In this document: one piece after another, positions 1 to 11,327 of the stretch
Layout: every line of letters begins with the position of its first letter
Numbering within the stretch: the stretch's first letter is position 1
Assembly: GCA_900073065.1 (NCBI GenBank)
Contig: FJOG01000029.1
Span: 626,527-690,526, forward strand
Length of the DNA: 64,000 bases
Origin: Phialocephala subalpina
Lineage: Eukaryota; Ascomycota; Leotiomycetes; Helotiales; Mollisiaceae
Direction of reading: 5' to 3'
The notes under the pieces: generated by a model
Seen by the model: the letters and a program-made list of their open reading frames with translations, nothing else
What the model was told of the DNA's origin: nothing
Databases searched by the model: none
Translations under genes and position numbers: made by a program

Positions 1-93
1 AACCCACACGTATAGCTGGTCTCGATACTGATGCTCAGCTCTTTTATCGCACAAGCTTCATACTCCATATTGTACACTCTCATTTTACCAGCC

Positions 94-465
94 ATGCCTC
101 CCAAGAAAGCAACTGCCGCTGCAAACAGGGTGGGAAAAGCACCAGTCCGAACATCGAAACGCATCGCCGCACTGCCAACAATCTCTTACGCCCCAGTCAA
201 GCAACCCACCTCCATCTCCACCCCTAAGCCCACTAAAAGAGCTCCAGCAAAGAAAGTCCCCACCAACAAACCTTTGACTCCAGAAGCCAAGCGCAAAGCC
301 GCCGCAGCCGCATTTGCGAAAGTGCCCGTCGCGAATATAACTCGAAGAGGAAGAGAGAAGATGACGGACGAAGAAGCAGCGAAGGATAGGAAGAAGCAGA
401 AGGATAAGAAGAGGGCGGAGAGGAAGGCGGCGGAGGATAAGAAAAGGTGGATTATGCGGAGATAG
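94..465 (+). CDS. Small Lys/Ala-rich basic protein, unknown
   Basis: I do not recognise this family. The likely start is the ATG at 94, which opens with MPPKK; an in-frame ATG at 31 would add 21 residues that look like 5' leader. The 123-residue product is very basic. It has an N-terminal half rich in Ala, Pro, Thr and Lys, and a highly charged C-terminal third dominated by Lys, Arg, Glu and Asp that could form a single alpha helix. No membrane segment or enzyme motif is visible. The composition resembles nuclear or ribosome-associated basic proteins, but this is only a composition argument. A spliced 3' extension is possible. Confidence 0.45.
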   Translation: MPPKKATAAANRVGKAPVRTSKRIAALPTISYAPVKQPTSISTPKPTKRAPAKKVPTNKPLTPEAKRKAAAAAFAKVPVANITRRGREKMTDEEAAKDRKKQKDKKRAERKAAEDKKRWIMRR

Positions 466-824
466 TGAGGATTGAGGAGGAGAATATAGCGAAGTATGGG
501 AGATTGTTCTAGATGGTTGAGGAGGGGGTGGATAGATGGGGAGGTTGATGGCGGGGAATCAAAGGGCTTGCTAGAGGTTGAGAGGAGAGGAGGGTTGAGT
601 GAAAGATCTTGGGAAGTTCTCGACTGGAGATGTGTGTGTCGTTCTTCGTTGCCGGAGCAGTTGGCGTTGCGGCCTTGGACTCATCATATTCCCAAGCTTT
701 CGTCGACACTGTATTACCTCGTTTCTTTTGAAAGCATGACATTTTTCTAGCCATTCCATTAGAAATACATTACTTCGTCAAAACTTATGATACATCCCAC
801 CCCCCTATCACCCGGCCCACGTGC
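466..824. other. Intergenic, 3' flanks of two convergent genes
   Basis: This is about 360 bases between the stop of the basic-protein gene and the stop of the minus-strand FAD oxidase. Both genes end here, so it should hold two 3' UTRs. Short overlapping frames on both strands have no recognisable content. Confidence 0.5.
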
Positions 825-3016
825 CTACGTCTTCTTACACAACCTCCCATTCTGCGTCGGCACATAAGGCAACTGCCCCTCCACAACCCAATCCTCACTT
901 CCCACCCCCGTCGGCGCATAAAACAACCCATAAGGATCAAGCTGCTGCTTCAAAGCATAGAGTTGTGGATAATAACTGCCATAAAAGCTCTGCTGGAAAT
1001 TCGGCTCATTGATATCAGCTTCCGCCATGTACGCGCCAGCACCAGGCGACACAGCTCTCCATTTCGGCATCCAGTCATTCGTGATCGTCTCACTGACGTT
1101 CTGGATGGTAGCCCAGGAGGCGTTTGCGTCCCATAGACCGGGGAGGATGAAATGTGTTACGGTTTTTCGCCAGGCGGGGTTGACGGAGTTGTTTTGGTTG
1201 GCGTGGGCGTTGGTGGCGGATTTGATGTTGTAGCCGACGAGGATGGCACCACCTTCGATTGCGTAGCGGACGGCGGCGAGAGTGGCGTTGAGAAGTGTGC
1301 CGTTTGTGAAGTTCTCGCGGGGAAAAAGACGACTGGCGGCGTGGTTAGTCCAGCCGCCGACGTTCTCTGGAGGAAAGGATGCATTCCATGCTGGGAGGAG
1401 ACTGGCGTATTGAGTGAAAACGGGTGTGACAGGTATACCAAGATTGCTGAGATCTTTGAGGAAAGGTGCAACGAGTGTCTGGAGTTGCGGTTTGGTCATG
1501 TTGCCTCCCCAGAATGGGTCAAAGGTGAAGGTATATCCGCCAGATCCGTTTGGCACGATGTTGAAGTAGCCGTAGGTTCCAGCATCCGTGAAAGTGGCGA
1601 AGTAGCTGAAGTACGCTCGGACACCATTCCAGAAAGTTGTTGCGCTCAGAGTGGCGCTGATGGTGAAGTCAAAAGTCATCGTCGTGACGGGAATCTTGGG
1701 GTACGCTTGGACGACTACTGATGTGACGACGCCAAAAGTGCCTGGAATTGAAAGTTAGGAGGCATCCCCGTACTTCATAAAGGATTTACTCACTTCCACC
1801 ACCACCTCGAAGAGCCCAGAATAGGTCCGGGTTCTGGGTCGCACTGGCTGTGACAAATTGGCCATTGGGCAGGACAGCCTCCATAGACAGAACTTGATCC
1901 GCAGCCATTCCCACAAGACTAGACATTGGCGAATGTCCTCCACCAGCGATGTATCCTCCAGCAAGACCGACAGTCTTGAAACAGGCGTCAGCCCAAAACA
2001 AGCGGGGACATGATCGGGTTCACTTACTCGACATTCTCCACCAACAGCAGTAACACCATTTGCCTCAGCCACTGCGTACACATCCTCAGTATGGACACCA
2101 GCTCCCAGCTTGAAAGCCGGCCCACTATAACTCCCATAAGTATAACTCTCATAGAACTTAATATCATTCAGCTTATGAGTCCACAACGAAAGAGCACCAG
2201 CACCAATTCCCTTGTCAGCAAAATCGTGACCAGTATTTCTAACAACGAGACGGAGGTTGAGATTGCGAGCAAAGTTGAGCGCAAGTTGGATCTGAGCAAC
2301 ATTTGAGACTTCGATGGAGTAAGACGCGTAACCTCCAAGAGTGCAGTTTGTGACTGTTCTTCCGAGGGTAGGCGGGATACATGTTAGGCCTTCAAAGAGT
2401 GGCCATTGGGTGGAGGTAGGGTCGCTGGTGCTGGGAGAGGTCAGTCTCAATTGCTGTCTTTCTGGTTGAATGGACTTACTGGAGATGGGGATCGTTCCAT
2501 GAAGCGGTGATTGCTGCGCAGAGAGTTGCATTATACTCTGGCCAGCTGGTGTAGCAAGGAGCGGCAAGAGGCACAGTCTTGATCAATGCACCTCCGCTGA
2601 GGAGATCCAGGACATCCCAAACGATAGGTGACGGCCAATTAGCGTCCCCCGGGAAGGCTTTGCATGAAGCCGTCGACGGAGAGCCCGTTCCTGGGAAGCT
2701 GAAGGACGAAATGGCCGTCAGGTTCAGGTTCGTCAGGTTGGTGAGCACGGCTTGTGTAAGCTGGAAAGATTCCCATGCAAGTAGTGGGGCTCCCGACGTA
2801 GTCGACAGAGGTGCGGGTACAGCTACAATGGCACCTGCGGGTGCGACATTTTGTGGTGTTGCCGCTGTATTTCTCAAGGTCAGCAATCTTTATTTCAAGA
2901 AGAACGTAGATGATTTTTGTTCACTCACCAACGACCGTACTGCCAACTTTGATGGTCTGAGCTGAGATCAAGCTCGCTAGGGATGCGACGATCACACCTC
3001 GAATGAATTGCGCCAT
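825..3016 (-). CDS. Secreted bicovalent FAD-linked oxidase (BBE-like)
   Basis: This is a flavin-dependent oxidase of the VAO/berberine-bridge-enzyme superfamily. Five exons (3016-2929, 2864-2480, 2430-2028, 1974-1794, 1741-825) sum to 1887 nt, giving 628 residues in one frame. The start opens with a signal peptide ([19 protein letters not shown]). The FAD-binding PCMH region contains RNTGHDF, whose His is the usual 8-alpha-histidyl attachment. It also has [13 protein letters not shown], whose Cys matches the 6-S-cysteinyl position, so bicovalent flavin is expected. RGGGGSTFGVVTS is the conserved FAD-domain motif, and the C terminus has the BBE-type [17 protein letters not shown]. Several Asn glycosylation sites fit a secreted enzyme. 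Fungal relatives oxidise sugars or late intermediates in secondary metabolism; the substrate is unknown here. The next gene upstream on the same strand is an old-yellow-enzyme homologue. Confidence 0.9.
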
Positions 3017-4598
3017 GTTGAAGGGAGATAACTTCTACCCGTGTGAGGTCCGCTGTAGTGTTGATGGAGCGGGGTGAGTGGGAACGAGAGAGGAGAGATT
3101 TTCATCCGGGTTGCGAGGCTGGAATATATAGTCCGTACCTTGCATCGTATGTCCAAGAAATGAAGGATGGCGGGGTCCAATTGTCCCAGGGCTGTACGGA
3201 GTACCGGCTGCATGGTAAACAAAGGTATCTCCGTACCCATTTCCACTGCACCCGCCATCGCTTCTGGAGGGGTAGATGCGACGTGGATTATTGAGTAGTG
3301 ACTCTTGGTAAGCAGTCAACATCCCAGAAACCCAGAATAGGCTGGTAAGCCGTTGCAGCATCGAAAGCTTGAAAACAGTATCAACGCGCATCAACTCGCA
3401 TCTCCAAGCGCCAGAACATCCCGCCCAAGAAGACCTCAACTCTGGTAACGATTAAACGAATTCAACGCTCCGGAGTATTACAGCAATGGATGGCAGCGGC
3501 GCCTTCCGCTTCCGGTTGTTGGGTCCGTGACTCTCACTCGCCGACCTCGAGCTGAACAAGCCACGAGAAAATCCGCGAATCAGAAGATACATACATGTAT
3601 GGTGGACGGAAGCAAGTGGATGTTTTCGAACAGAAACCCTAATTCTTCAACGGCACGGCTCCATCTTCCCAGTCCCCCGTACGCAAATCTCTCCACGCGG
3701 GGCAAAATCCATTTTAAGATCTTCAGCCGGCATTGCTCGAGCCTATTATTGACAATGGCCATGTGGGATGCAAGGGTAGCATGCATGTCATGCACAAACC
3801 ACCAATTATTTCAGCATGCATGCAGCTGCGTGATGAAGCCTGAACAGCGAATTTGTCGTAAAGGGTCTCGCATGCAGGTGCCATCCGGATACACGCTGTT
3901 ATCCAGCCGAGTATTCAATGCTTAGATTAGGGCAAGCAAGTCGTCGCGAAAAGGAAGACCACCAATCAAGCATCATCGAAAAAACGTGCCAGAACAGGGA
4001 CATTGACTTGGCTTACGGCTTCGAAGGACAGAACCTTGAATAGGATACCAGGTTACCTGAAAGAACGAGACCGTGGGCTCCGAAAGACAATATTTTGAAC
4101 GGATGATGCGAGATTTTTTGGTGGACCGTGGACGGTGCCTGGATTCGATCTTGCTCGATGTAGCCCAAGATTGCTCACTCACACCACAGACCAAAGCAGC
4201 GGAGCCATCACCAAGTCCAGAAATTGAGGAGAACAATGCATACAAAACCCGCAAAGACATGCGACATCGGACACCCTTATTCCACAACTGGCTGGTCTAT
4301 TGACGCTTATATGTGTGCATATTCGTTGGAATTCTTTCTCTTTGGTAATTTTTGGATTAGATGATGACTGCTCATCCTGAGCAAGACGGGAAGAGAAGAA
4401 TCAGAAGAAGCCGCAGGTGTGCCTGAGGTCGATATTGGGCTGAATGAAATTGATTCGATGAGACAGAGAGGTGTGATGTCGACTTGAAGTGAGAGCGTAA
4501 CAGGAGTTGGGGGGTTAATGAGCCGAAAGACTCTAGGAAGAGTGTATCATATCCTTTCTCTACCCTTCAGAATTTCCTCGATCTAAATGCTATCAGCC
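3017..4598. promoter_or_regulatory. Upstream region of the FAD oxidase gene
   Basis: This is about 1.6 kb with no convincing gene, lying 5' of the FAD oxidase and 3' of the OYE-like gene on the same strand. An AT-rich segment reading tatatag on the plus strand at about 3125-3131 lies about 110 bases upstream of the oxidase start and could serve as a TATA-like element. Short frames on both strands look random. Confidence 0.35.
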
Positions 4599-6039
4599 TC
4601 ACCGCACTTCACCTCCCATAACCATCTTCTTCATCTCCCCAACATAGAATTGCGTCTGCAAGCCTCCACTCAAAGCCGCTCTCAACCTCTTATTCGGAAG
4701 CCAAGGCAAGTACCAAGGCTCCTTCACCTTCGGCATCCGCATCCCCTCGAACTCTTTCTTCCCATCCTCCTCACCCTTTGCGCCGATCCCGATCACACTC
4801 CTCGGAAAGTCCGTCGCCACAGCAGCTGGTCTCGCAACACCAATGAGATCACAAGCTCTGCTTTCAAGCGCTGAGTTCATACCGGCGCGGGTGCGAAACC
4901 CTCCTGTCAACATGAGAAGAAGACTCGGATGGCGCTTCCTTACTTCGAGAGCAAAATCTTGGAAGTATGCTTCGCGTTTTGCCGTTCTTTCCGACTTTTC
5001 AGAGTTGCCGTTCACCATCTTTCAGTCGTCAGCAACCCTCACACGCAATAATTCTCAATGTGAGGGACTTTGGAAGACGCTCACCTTCGGATCCTCGTAA
5101 TTCCCACCACTGACTTCGAGAAAGTCAATTTGTTCAGCAGCAAGAAGCGCAACCTGCTCCATCACTTCCTCAAACGCTCCCTCGTTTTGCTGGTCCGCTG
5201 AGTTCATCTTTACTCCTATGCAGAACTCCTTTCCCAGCTCTTTCCTCATCTCCCTTACGATCTCAACAATAATCCTCGTCCGATTTTCTGGGCTCCCTCC
5301 CCAATTGTCTGTTCGTACATTCGCTTTTGCAGAAAGGAAATCAGAGAGAAGATATCCGTGCGCAGCATGTATCTCTACGCCATCGAATCCTGTTTTCTTC
5401 GCGAATCTGGCGGCGTTGACGAAGTTCTTGATGACTTCTTGGATTTGAAATTCAGTCATTGCAGCCGGTGTGCCCCAGATCATTTGCACTATCGCTCTAC
5501 TGAGAGAATCTGTACCGAAAGAGAGGGCGATTGCGCTCGGTGCGAGGTTCTTAGTGAAGAAGCCACGGGTTCCTGCTCCGGCTGGTGATTGTCGACCTGG
5601 ATGGTTGATTTGCATTATTGCTGCTGAGCCTTGTGATTTGATGGTCTCCGCAATCGTCGTCCATGTCCCAATTGCTAGGAGGTTGTCGGAGGTGGGAACA
5701 GTTGTATCTCTAGGACTGCCGAGGTATCTAGGGTCGATCATTACGTTACCTATAGTTGAAATGAGTGATTGATAGATAGTGGGAGGTTTGCACATTGATA
5801 GACTGACCTGTCATAATCGCGCCCCAGCCGCCGATGCCCCATTCTTTGTATAACTTGATCAATTGATTTGCCGGTTGACCTTTGACTGCCATATTCTCGG
5901 CCATTGCCGCCTTCGACAAGTCAGTAAGAATCTTTCCTAGTCCCAAGGACGATATACAGACCTTGATTAGGCGATTCTCTAACTTCAATCCGCCTGGCAG
6001 GATGATGGATGCAGCCACCTGATTAGAGAAGGAAGCCAT
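4599..6039 (-). CDS. Old-yellow-enzyme-type NADH:flavin oxidoreductase
   Basis: This is an FMN TIM-barrel oxidoreductase of the OYE/NADH:flavin oxidoreductase family, usually an ene-reductase acting on alpha,beta-unsaturated carbonyls. Four exons (6039-5962, 5910-5808, 5749-5085, 5018-4599) sum to 1266 nt, giving 421 residues in one frame. The first exon encodes LPGGLKLENRLIK, which joins AAMAENMA after the first intron. Diagnostic parts are IMQINHPGRQ, GVEIHAAHGYLLSDFL with the paired His residues that bind the substrate oxyanion, RTDNWGGSPENR, and the phosphate-binding TGGFRTR followed by DLIGVARP. The first intron has a GTCTGT donor but a good CTGAC branch site. The C-terminal extension after the barrel is typical of a fungal subgroup. 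With the adjacent oxidase, regulator and dehydrogenase, it fits a tailoring role in a small metabolic cluster. Confidence 0.9.
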
Positions 6040-6550
6040 GACGACCGAACATCAAAACAGAATGCCGTGAGATGTGTTCGTTGACTTGTGAATTGATGCC
6101 CTTTGAATTGACGCTTCGTTGCGAGGCTACCAGCTCGAGAAATACTTACAGAAACCAGCGCTGCCATAGGCTATCTCGACTTGGTGTGAGCAATCAGAGA
6201 GGCGAACACACGCAGGCGGCGTAACATTGATTCCGCCGGCACAACTATCTACTTCAGCGTTGCCCGGCGGTGGGTCCTAGTCATTTAACTGTCCAACTTC
6301 CTCCGTGCCTCGGTTAAAAGCTCCGATGCCAAGGGTCCAACTTAGAGCTTCTGGACCCAGGAACCCGATAAGCTTTGACTGCAATGTCGCCAATCTGTGT
6401 TTTATGTCTGTTTTAAGTAGTTTGGAGACGAAACAATTCGGAGCAAAACAAAAGCACATGAATGCATTGCACAATAGAAGTGCCCCACGCAAGCTCTTCC
6501 TCCGTCGGCATCGTCAGAATCAGTGAATGTAAAAAGCGTTAGTAATCGCT

Positions 6551-9117
6551 CTACCATGTCCTGGGAACGAGCATTGAAAAATCCCAGATCATGTCTATGG
6601 TCGGAAGGCCAAAGTTGAACATATCATTTACCGTATCCTGACTCCCAAGTCCGGGAGCTATTTGACTCTCCATTGACCCCGCAGGATCTGGTCTGTCATT
6701 CTCATGATTTCTCGACCGAGACTGCTTGCGAAGAGAAGCTGTGCGCTTTAAGATCAACAGGCCTTGTTGGTGTGTACTGTGTTCGGAATCTGGAGCCATG
6801 TCCACTACAAGAAGTTAGTAAATGGTTTCAAAGGATGCTGAGGAGTCGAGGAGCCGAGGAGCCGAGCTCTTCGGGAGCTCGACTCCCTACGAACTGGTAG
6901 AACCAGGGCGGGATCTATACATACCCATCAGTTGAGCTGCAGCATCGACTTTGTCCAGATCCGAGTGGAAATCAGGGAGAATTGATCCAAATGTTTGATA
7001 GCTTGCGACGATGAACAAACAGCAGTACGCGACCATGGTGCCTCCTGCTTCGGGAATGTAGCGGAGACTTTCTTTCTCAAAGGGGCTGAGATCGAGAGGC
7101 CAGTCGAGGACGTGACTGGCGTATTTGACGCAGGTGCGAATTTGATTTTGCTGAATGGAATTCAGGCCTGTAGATGAAGTTCGTAGGTGTTGCGTCGCGT
7201 AACTATTCAGCCAAAAGCGACAGCAGCGGCCAAGGTAGTCAAGCACTGCGCCATGTCCTTCCTCTGATGGATATGTCAGTGTGTGGTTAGAAGGCACTCC
7301 ATTTCAAAGATACTTACCATCATTGATGAAGTATTCCCATTTTTCATACCATGCGTCGAGTAGCTGGTCTACCTGGCGCAGCACGGATTGTGTTTCCCGC
7401 TCATCGACATTCTTGCTTGAGTCAAGGCACCACCATTCCCCAAGTTCCCTGCCAGTGCCGACCTGATGATCAGTCAGCATTTGCATGTGTGAATTTAGAA
7501 AGTCGACGATGGTCACCTTCTCCCAGATGATAGCAAGTTCGACTTCGCCAAACAAGCGGGCTTGTGGACACGCGCCAATAGGTTCCATCAGGACCGGTGC
7601 TATTCTGATAGTGGAGTCAATAGGAATAGTTGGAGGAGTTCCGGTCAACACGGATGCACTTTGGGAGGAGTTAGCAAGATCCGGGAAACAGGCAACCAAC
7701 TCACTAATGTGCCATTGTGAATAGCTGAAGCCAGAGCGTGTATTTCTGATAGGCTGTACTTTCAGTTATCGGGCTTGACTTTTCTACACGAAGCTCTGCT
7801 TGCAAATCATATGCAGCTCTATTCAATCCCAGGCGGAGACCGAAGACTTCAACTAGTGATTTCAAGGGCCAATACAGTATCTCTTCAGGGCGGGTTGTCC
7901 CGGCGCCATGTGCTGAAGGCGGTGAACAATTCGCGTAACTGTACAAGATAATCAAAGCTTTCAGTGTCGACAAATCGTTGGTTTGACTACGACCGGAGGT
8001 CAATTTCCCGTTGAGTATTTGTGTAACTTTGGGCATCAACATCTCTCTCAAATGCTTCCCTCTAGACAGAAATTGAGCAGCGACATAGCAGATGCAGTAC
8101 ACAAGCGGAAGATCTGTCTCGATGAGATGATCTGCATCTTGGAAATCTTGGATCGTGAAAACAGGAATATATGGAAGGAGCTTGTCACAGAATCTAATGG
8201 GTCGTTAGATATCGTTCTCATAACCTCAAAGCATCTTACATTTTGATCATGCCTCGCATGTCTCTCTTTGGAATTTTGAGTTCTTCACCAGGCGCTGGAG
8301 AATGGACAGTGTTTGTAAGGTTCCAGATAGGTTGCTGGGTTTGGCGCCGGCCTTCTGTACTTGCTTCTGATGTTTGGAGTGATGAATATCGACCATTATT
8401 GGCATCACGCTCGTTCACAGCGTCCAATGGAGATGTTGAATATATCGATGGAACGGTCGGAGTAGCGGCACTACTGGAGTTTGAAGGGCTGACTCTATCG
8501 ACATAATTCCTGGCACTTCCGCCAAGGTTGGAGGTCCTGGCGGATACTGAAGTATGCGCTGAATTTGGCTGCACGCTGGTCCATTGCGGGATGCCGGTCG
8601 TATGTTGTGCCACCGGTGTAGATTCAAGCGATCTGTACGTAGTAGACACGGGCCCTGACACCCTGGCGCGTTTGCGAGGCGGGCCTTCGCGGCTGTCGTG
8701 GTTGCGTATCTTTTCTAAGACAATGAATTGGCATTCTTTGCCCGACTTGTTGCATCGGACACACGGAGGATTATCGAAGCCCTCGCATTTTACCTAGTTC
8801 GGAGGTTAGCACTGCAAAGCAAATCAGGGTCGGGATTTCTAGCTCCTTACTTTCATCTGACGGCAGCGTTCGCATGCTCGAGTAGCCGCACGAGGCTTTT
8901 CCGATGAACGCTGAGGCGGACTACCTGGTGGTGGTGGTGGTGGTGGTGGTGAACGGGCATCGGACGAACGATCAGCTGCGTTGGGACCAAGAACTTGGTT
9001 GAGGATTCGTCCGCCTTCTGTGTCCGGCATGCTGTAGTTCTCCGAGTTGAGACTCGGCTGCCTGGGAGCTGTTTGAAGGTTCCGACCTTGAAGATAAACA
9101 GGGTTCGCTGTGGTCAT
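6551..9117 (-). CDS. Zn2Cys6 fungal transcription factor
   Basis: This is a binuclear zinc-cluster regulator. Six exons (9117-8851, 8793-8240, 8193-7705, 7658-7318, 7263-6925, 6804-6551) sum to 2244 nt, giving 747 residues. A proline run from a (GGT)n tract precedes the DNA-binding domain. The domain reads CERCRQMK, crosses the first intron, and continues VKCEGFDNPPC, then CNKSGKEC, giving Cys spacing C-X2-C-X6-C-X7-C-X2-C-X6-C. A Ser/Thr-rich linker follows, then a fungal_trans middle-homology region beginning KLLPYIPVF. The C terminus ends FSMLVPRTW. The start chosen is MTTANPVY at 9117; an upstream in-frame ATG at 9357 would add 80 residues without clear domain content. Its position between the OYE and SDR genes makes it the natural candidate pathway regulator, though that is inference. 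Confidence 0.88.
6842..6881. repeat. 8-bp tandem repeat plus TTCGG-loop hairpin inside an intron
   Basis: Within the last intron of the Zn2Cys6 gene (6805-6924) there are three head-to-tail copies of an 8-mer: GGAGTCGA, GGAGCCGA, GGAGCCGA at 6842-6865. They run directly into a perfect 7-bp inverted repeat, CGAGCTC at 6863-6869 and GAGCTCG at 6875-6881, around the loop TTCGG. Confidence 0.7.
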
Positions 9118-9818
9118 CAACGTCGGTACCGATCGACCAACTCCACTCACGGAAATGGCTTGTTCAAAGAGGAAACGTGTATCGATGATCGCATAGTCGG
9201 GGGGCGTGATGTTGAAAGAGGAGAGTGATAGTGGGTGAATTGAAGACGGGAAGGAAGGGTGCGGAGATCGGGATCGGAGCCCGACTAGCGTGAATTCTGC
9301 ACTAGCCTCGGCGTTGCATTCGCGCCGCGCCGTGACCTCAACCTCTTCCTCTCCCACTTTTCACCCTCTTCACATAGCAGACCATGTGGCACGAAAGGGT
9401 CACAAGCGTGCATCGCTTTATGTTGTGGACGGTGTCACAATGCTCCCTCGTACAAGATGTTGCAGAGATTTAAGGAGCGCACCAGCCACATCAATTTCGT
9501 TCAGCCACACAACATACTGCTGTCACGTGGCACCAAACGGCATTTCACGTATATCTTATTCCTGCTCTCTGCTTCAACCGCAATCTGCTTTTCATTCCTG
9601 CGATGGATCAATTTTTCAGTTCTTGTTAAAGCTGTTCCTCTCGGAACAATCCAGGATCGAATTGTCATTATCAGTTTTGATTCACGTGCAGGCGTCGTTG
9701 CCGTTATTTGGGACGAGATATGCCTGTAAAGTCATTTATCTAGGCTGCTGCGCTTTCGTTCTTCTTTCCTTATTTCCTGAACGCACTCCACCCAAAACGA
9801 TCCACCTCTTAACAAGCA
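9118..9818. promoter_or_regulatory. Divergent intergenic region (regulator / small gene)
   Basis: This is about 700 bases between the start of the minus-strand Zn2Cys6 gene and the start of the plus-strand 105-residue gene, so it should contain both promoters. The 5' half is also open in frame with the regulator, which leaves the exact regulator start uncertain. A CACGTGG element occurs near 9525 and another CACGTG near 9683, both E-box-like. Confidence 0.4.
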
Positions 9819-10136
9819 ATGGCAGACAACTCCAGCAAAGAGGTGGCACACAGAGCACGAGAAACCCTGACAGACCCAATGACGCGCGAAGCACTCATCA
9901 ATCGGCCCATCACGAAGACCATTAAACCAACTATATACGGCACGCCAGCATCAGGAGAGGTCTGGGTCCTGAAGTTCACAACAGAGAAGCAGTGGAAGGA
10001 ATACAATCGACTCCTAATCACAACGGACGTGGAGGAACATTGCCGCAACTTGGAACGATTTGGAGCGACGTTTTATACCAAGATCGAGGACAGCCCAGAT
10101 GCAAGAAAAGCGGGAGTTACCTACAGCAATGTATAG
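9819..10136 (+). CDS. Conserved-looking small protein, unknown
   Basis: This is an uninterrupted 105-residue frame starting MADNSSKEVAHRARETL. It is soluble and mixed alpha/beta in composition, with Trp-containing segments (GEVWVLKF, EKQWKEYNRLL) and no signal peptide or membrane helix. I do not recognise the family. It sits between the Zn2Cys6 regulator and the SDR gene, and its stop lies 85 bases from the SDR stop, so the two are convergent. The coding-like composition and clean start support a real gene; function is unassigned. Confidence 0.55.
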   Translation: MADNSSKEVAHRARETLTDPMTREALINRPITKTIKPTIYGTPASGEVWVLKFTTEKQWKEYNRLLITTDVEEHCRNLERFGATFYTKIEDSPDARKAGVTYSNV

Positions 10137-10221
10137 GAGATACGGTGCTGTCAAAACAGACGAAATATCACAATATCGAATAACGCTCGACGGAAAGACA
10201 GCCATGACTCCAAAGCAGACC

Positions 10222-11327
10222 TCAAACCCAATCCTTGTCCACCTTCAACTCCTCGCTCACAAACTCCCAAATCTTGCGACGACAATCAGGATCCCTCGTC
10301 TGAGGCATCGGCGTTTCCTCCCAGATCCTATTACAGTATCGACCTCCACCTCCAACTACTTTCCCCTTCGCTGTTATTCGCTCCAAACCCCAATCTGGAG
10401 CCGTGGCAGCATAAGTAATCGCAAGGCTTCCTTGCTGCGCATCGATCCCAACATATTTTAGCAACGCATTGAGGCTCCATTTCAGCCATCCCGTATTCTT
10501 CGATTTCTCCGGCGAAGGCGAGACCCATATGTTCGTTTTGACATAGCCGGGATGAACGCCTTGGATCACGATGTGTTTGTATCGATCACGCGCGGACATC
10601 TGTGCTTGCAGCTCTGTGAGCCAGGTTTGGAAGTATAGTTTGTTGTTTTGGTATGCGTATTTGCCGCTGTTGGCGTTTGAGAGGTTGAAAGTCCCGAGGT
10701 ATTGCATGCAGGAGGTTGTGCATGTTATTCGAGGGGAGGGAGTGCGTGCTAATGAGGGAAGTAGTATCTTGGTAAGAAGGACGTGGGATAAGAAGTTCAC
10801 CTTGGGAATCATCAGTCATGGTTGCTCGATCCGAGGAGTGTGTTTCTCACCTGATGGATGAGCTCAAACCCATCAACCGTATACTTCGTCTTGAACACCC
10901 CTCCGCCCAACCCCGCATTATTAACCAAAATATCAAGAGCTTGATCCTTCTCCAACCATCGTTTCCCAAACTCCTCCACACTTTTCAAACTACTCATATC
11001 ACAGCTCCACCACTCAATCACCGTATCCAGATGTCCCGCATCCAATGCAGCAGCTTTCAGCTCTTCAACAACAGCATCAGGATGCGGCTCATGTGGAGGC
11101 GGCTCCCTGCATCCGAGCACGATATTCGCACCCCATTTCACGAATTGAAGAGCCGCCTCTCGTCCAACTCCACTATTTCCTCCTGTTAGAACGATCCACT
11201 TATTGCGGAGATCGACGTCGGGAATTGTCAATTGCCGGAAGTTCGTGCCTTTCAAGGCTTGCCAGAGACACCACCATTGGGAAGGAACGGGGATTGCTGC
11301 GTCGCTGTTATTTTCCTGGTTCGCCAT
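10222..11327 (-). CDS. Short-chain dehydrogenase/reductase (SDR)
   Basis: This is an NAD(P)-dependent SDR with a Rossmann fold. Two exons (11327-10851 and 10800-10222) sum to 1056 nt, giving 351 residues, with a 50-bp intron. The cofactor motif is TGGNSGVG, NNAG follows at the end of beta-4, and the catalytic pair is in YAYQNNK (Tyr-X3-Lys). The segment VHPGYVKTNIW is the usual PG motif after beta-6. A roughly 45-residue N-terminal extension precedes the fold, as in retinol-dehydrogenase-like fungal SDRs. No membrane anchor is obvious. It is divergent from the TRI12-like MFS gene, sharing its upstream region, which suggests co-regulation. The substrate cannot be told from sequence. Confidence 0.9.

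Noticed and set aside
496..759. Overlapping frames on both strands after the first gene
   Set aside because: Short, mutually overlapping, with no family motif; best explained as UTR sequence.
1152..1721. 189-codon plus-strand frame
   Set aside because: Antisense shadow of the last exon of the FAD oxidase, whose conserved motifs fix the coding strand.
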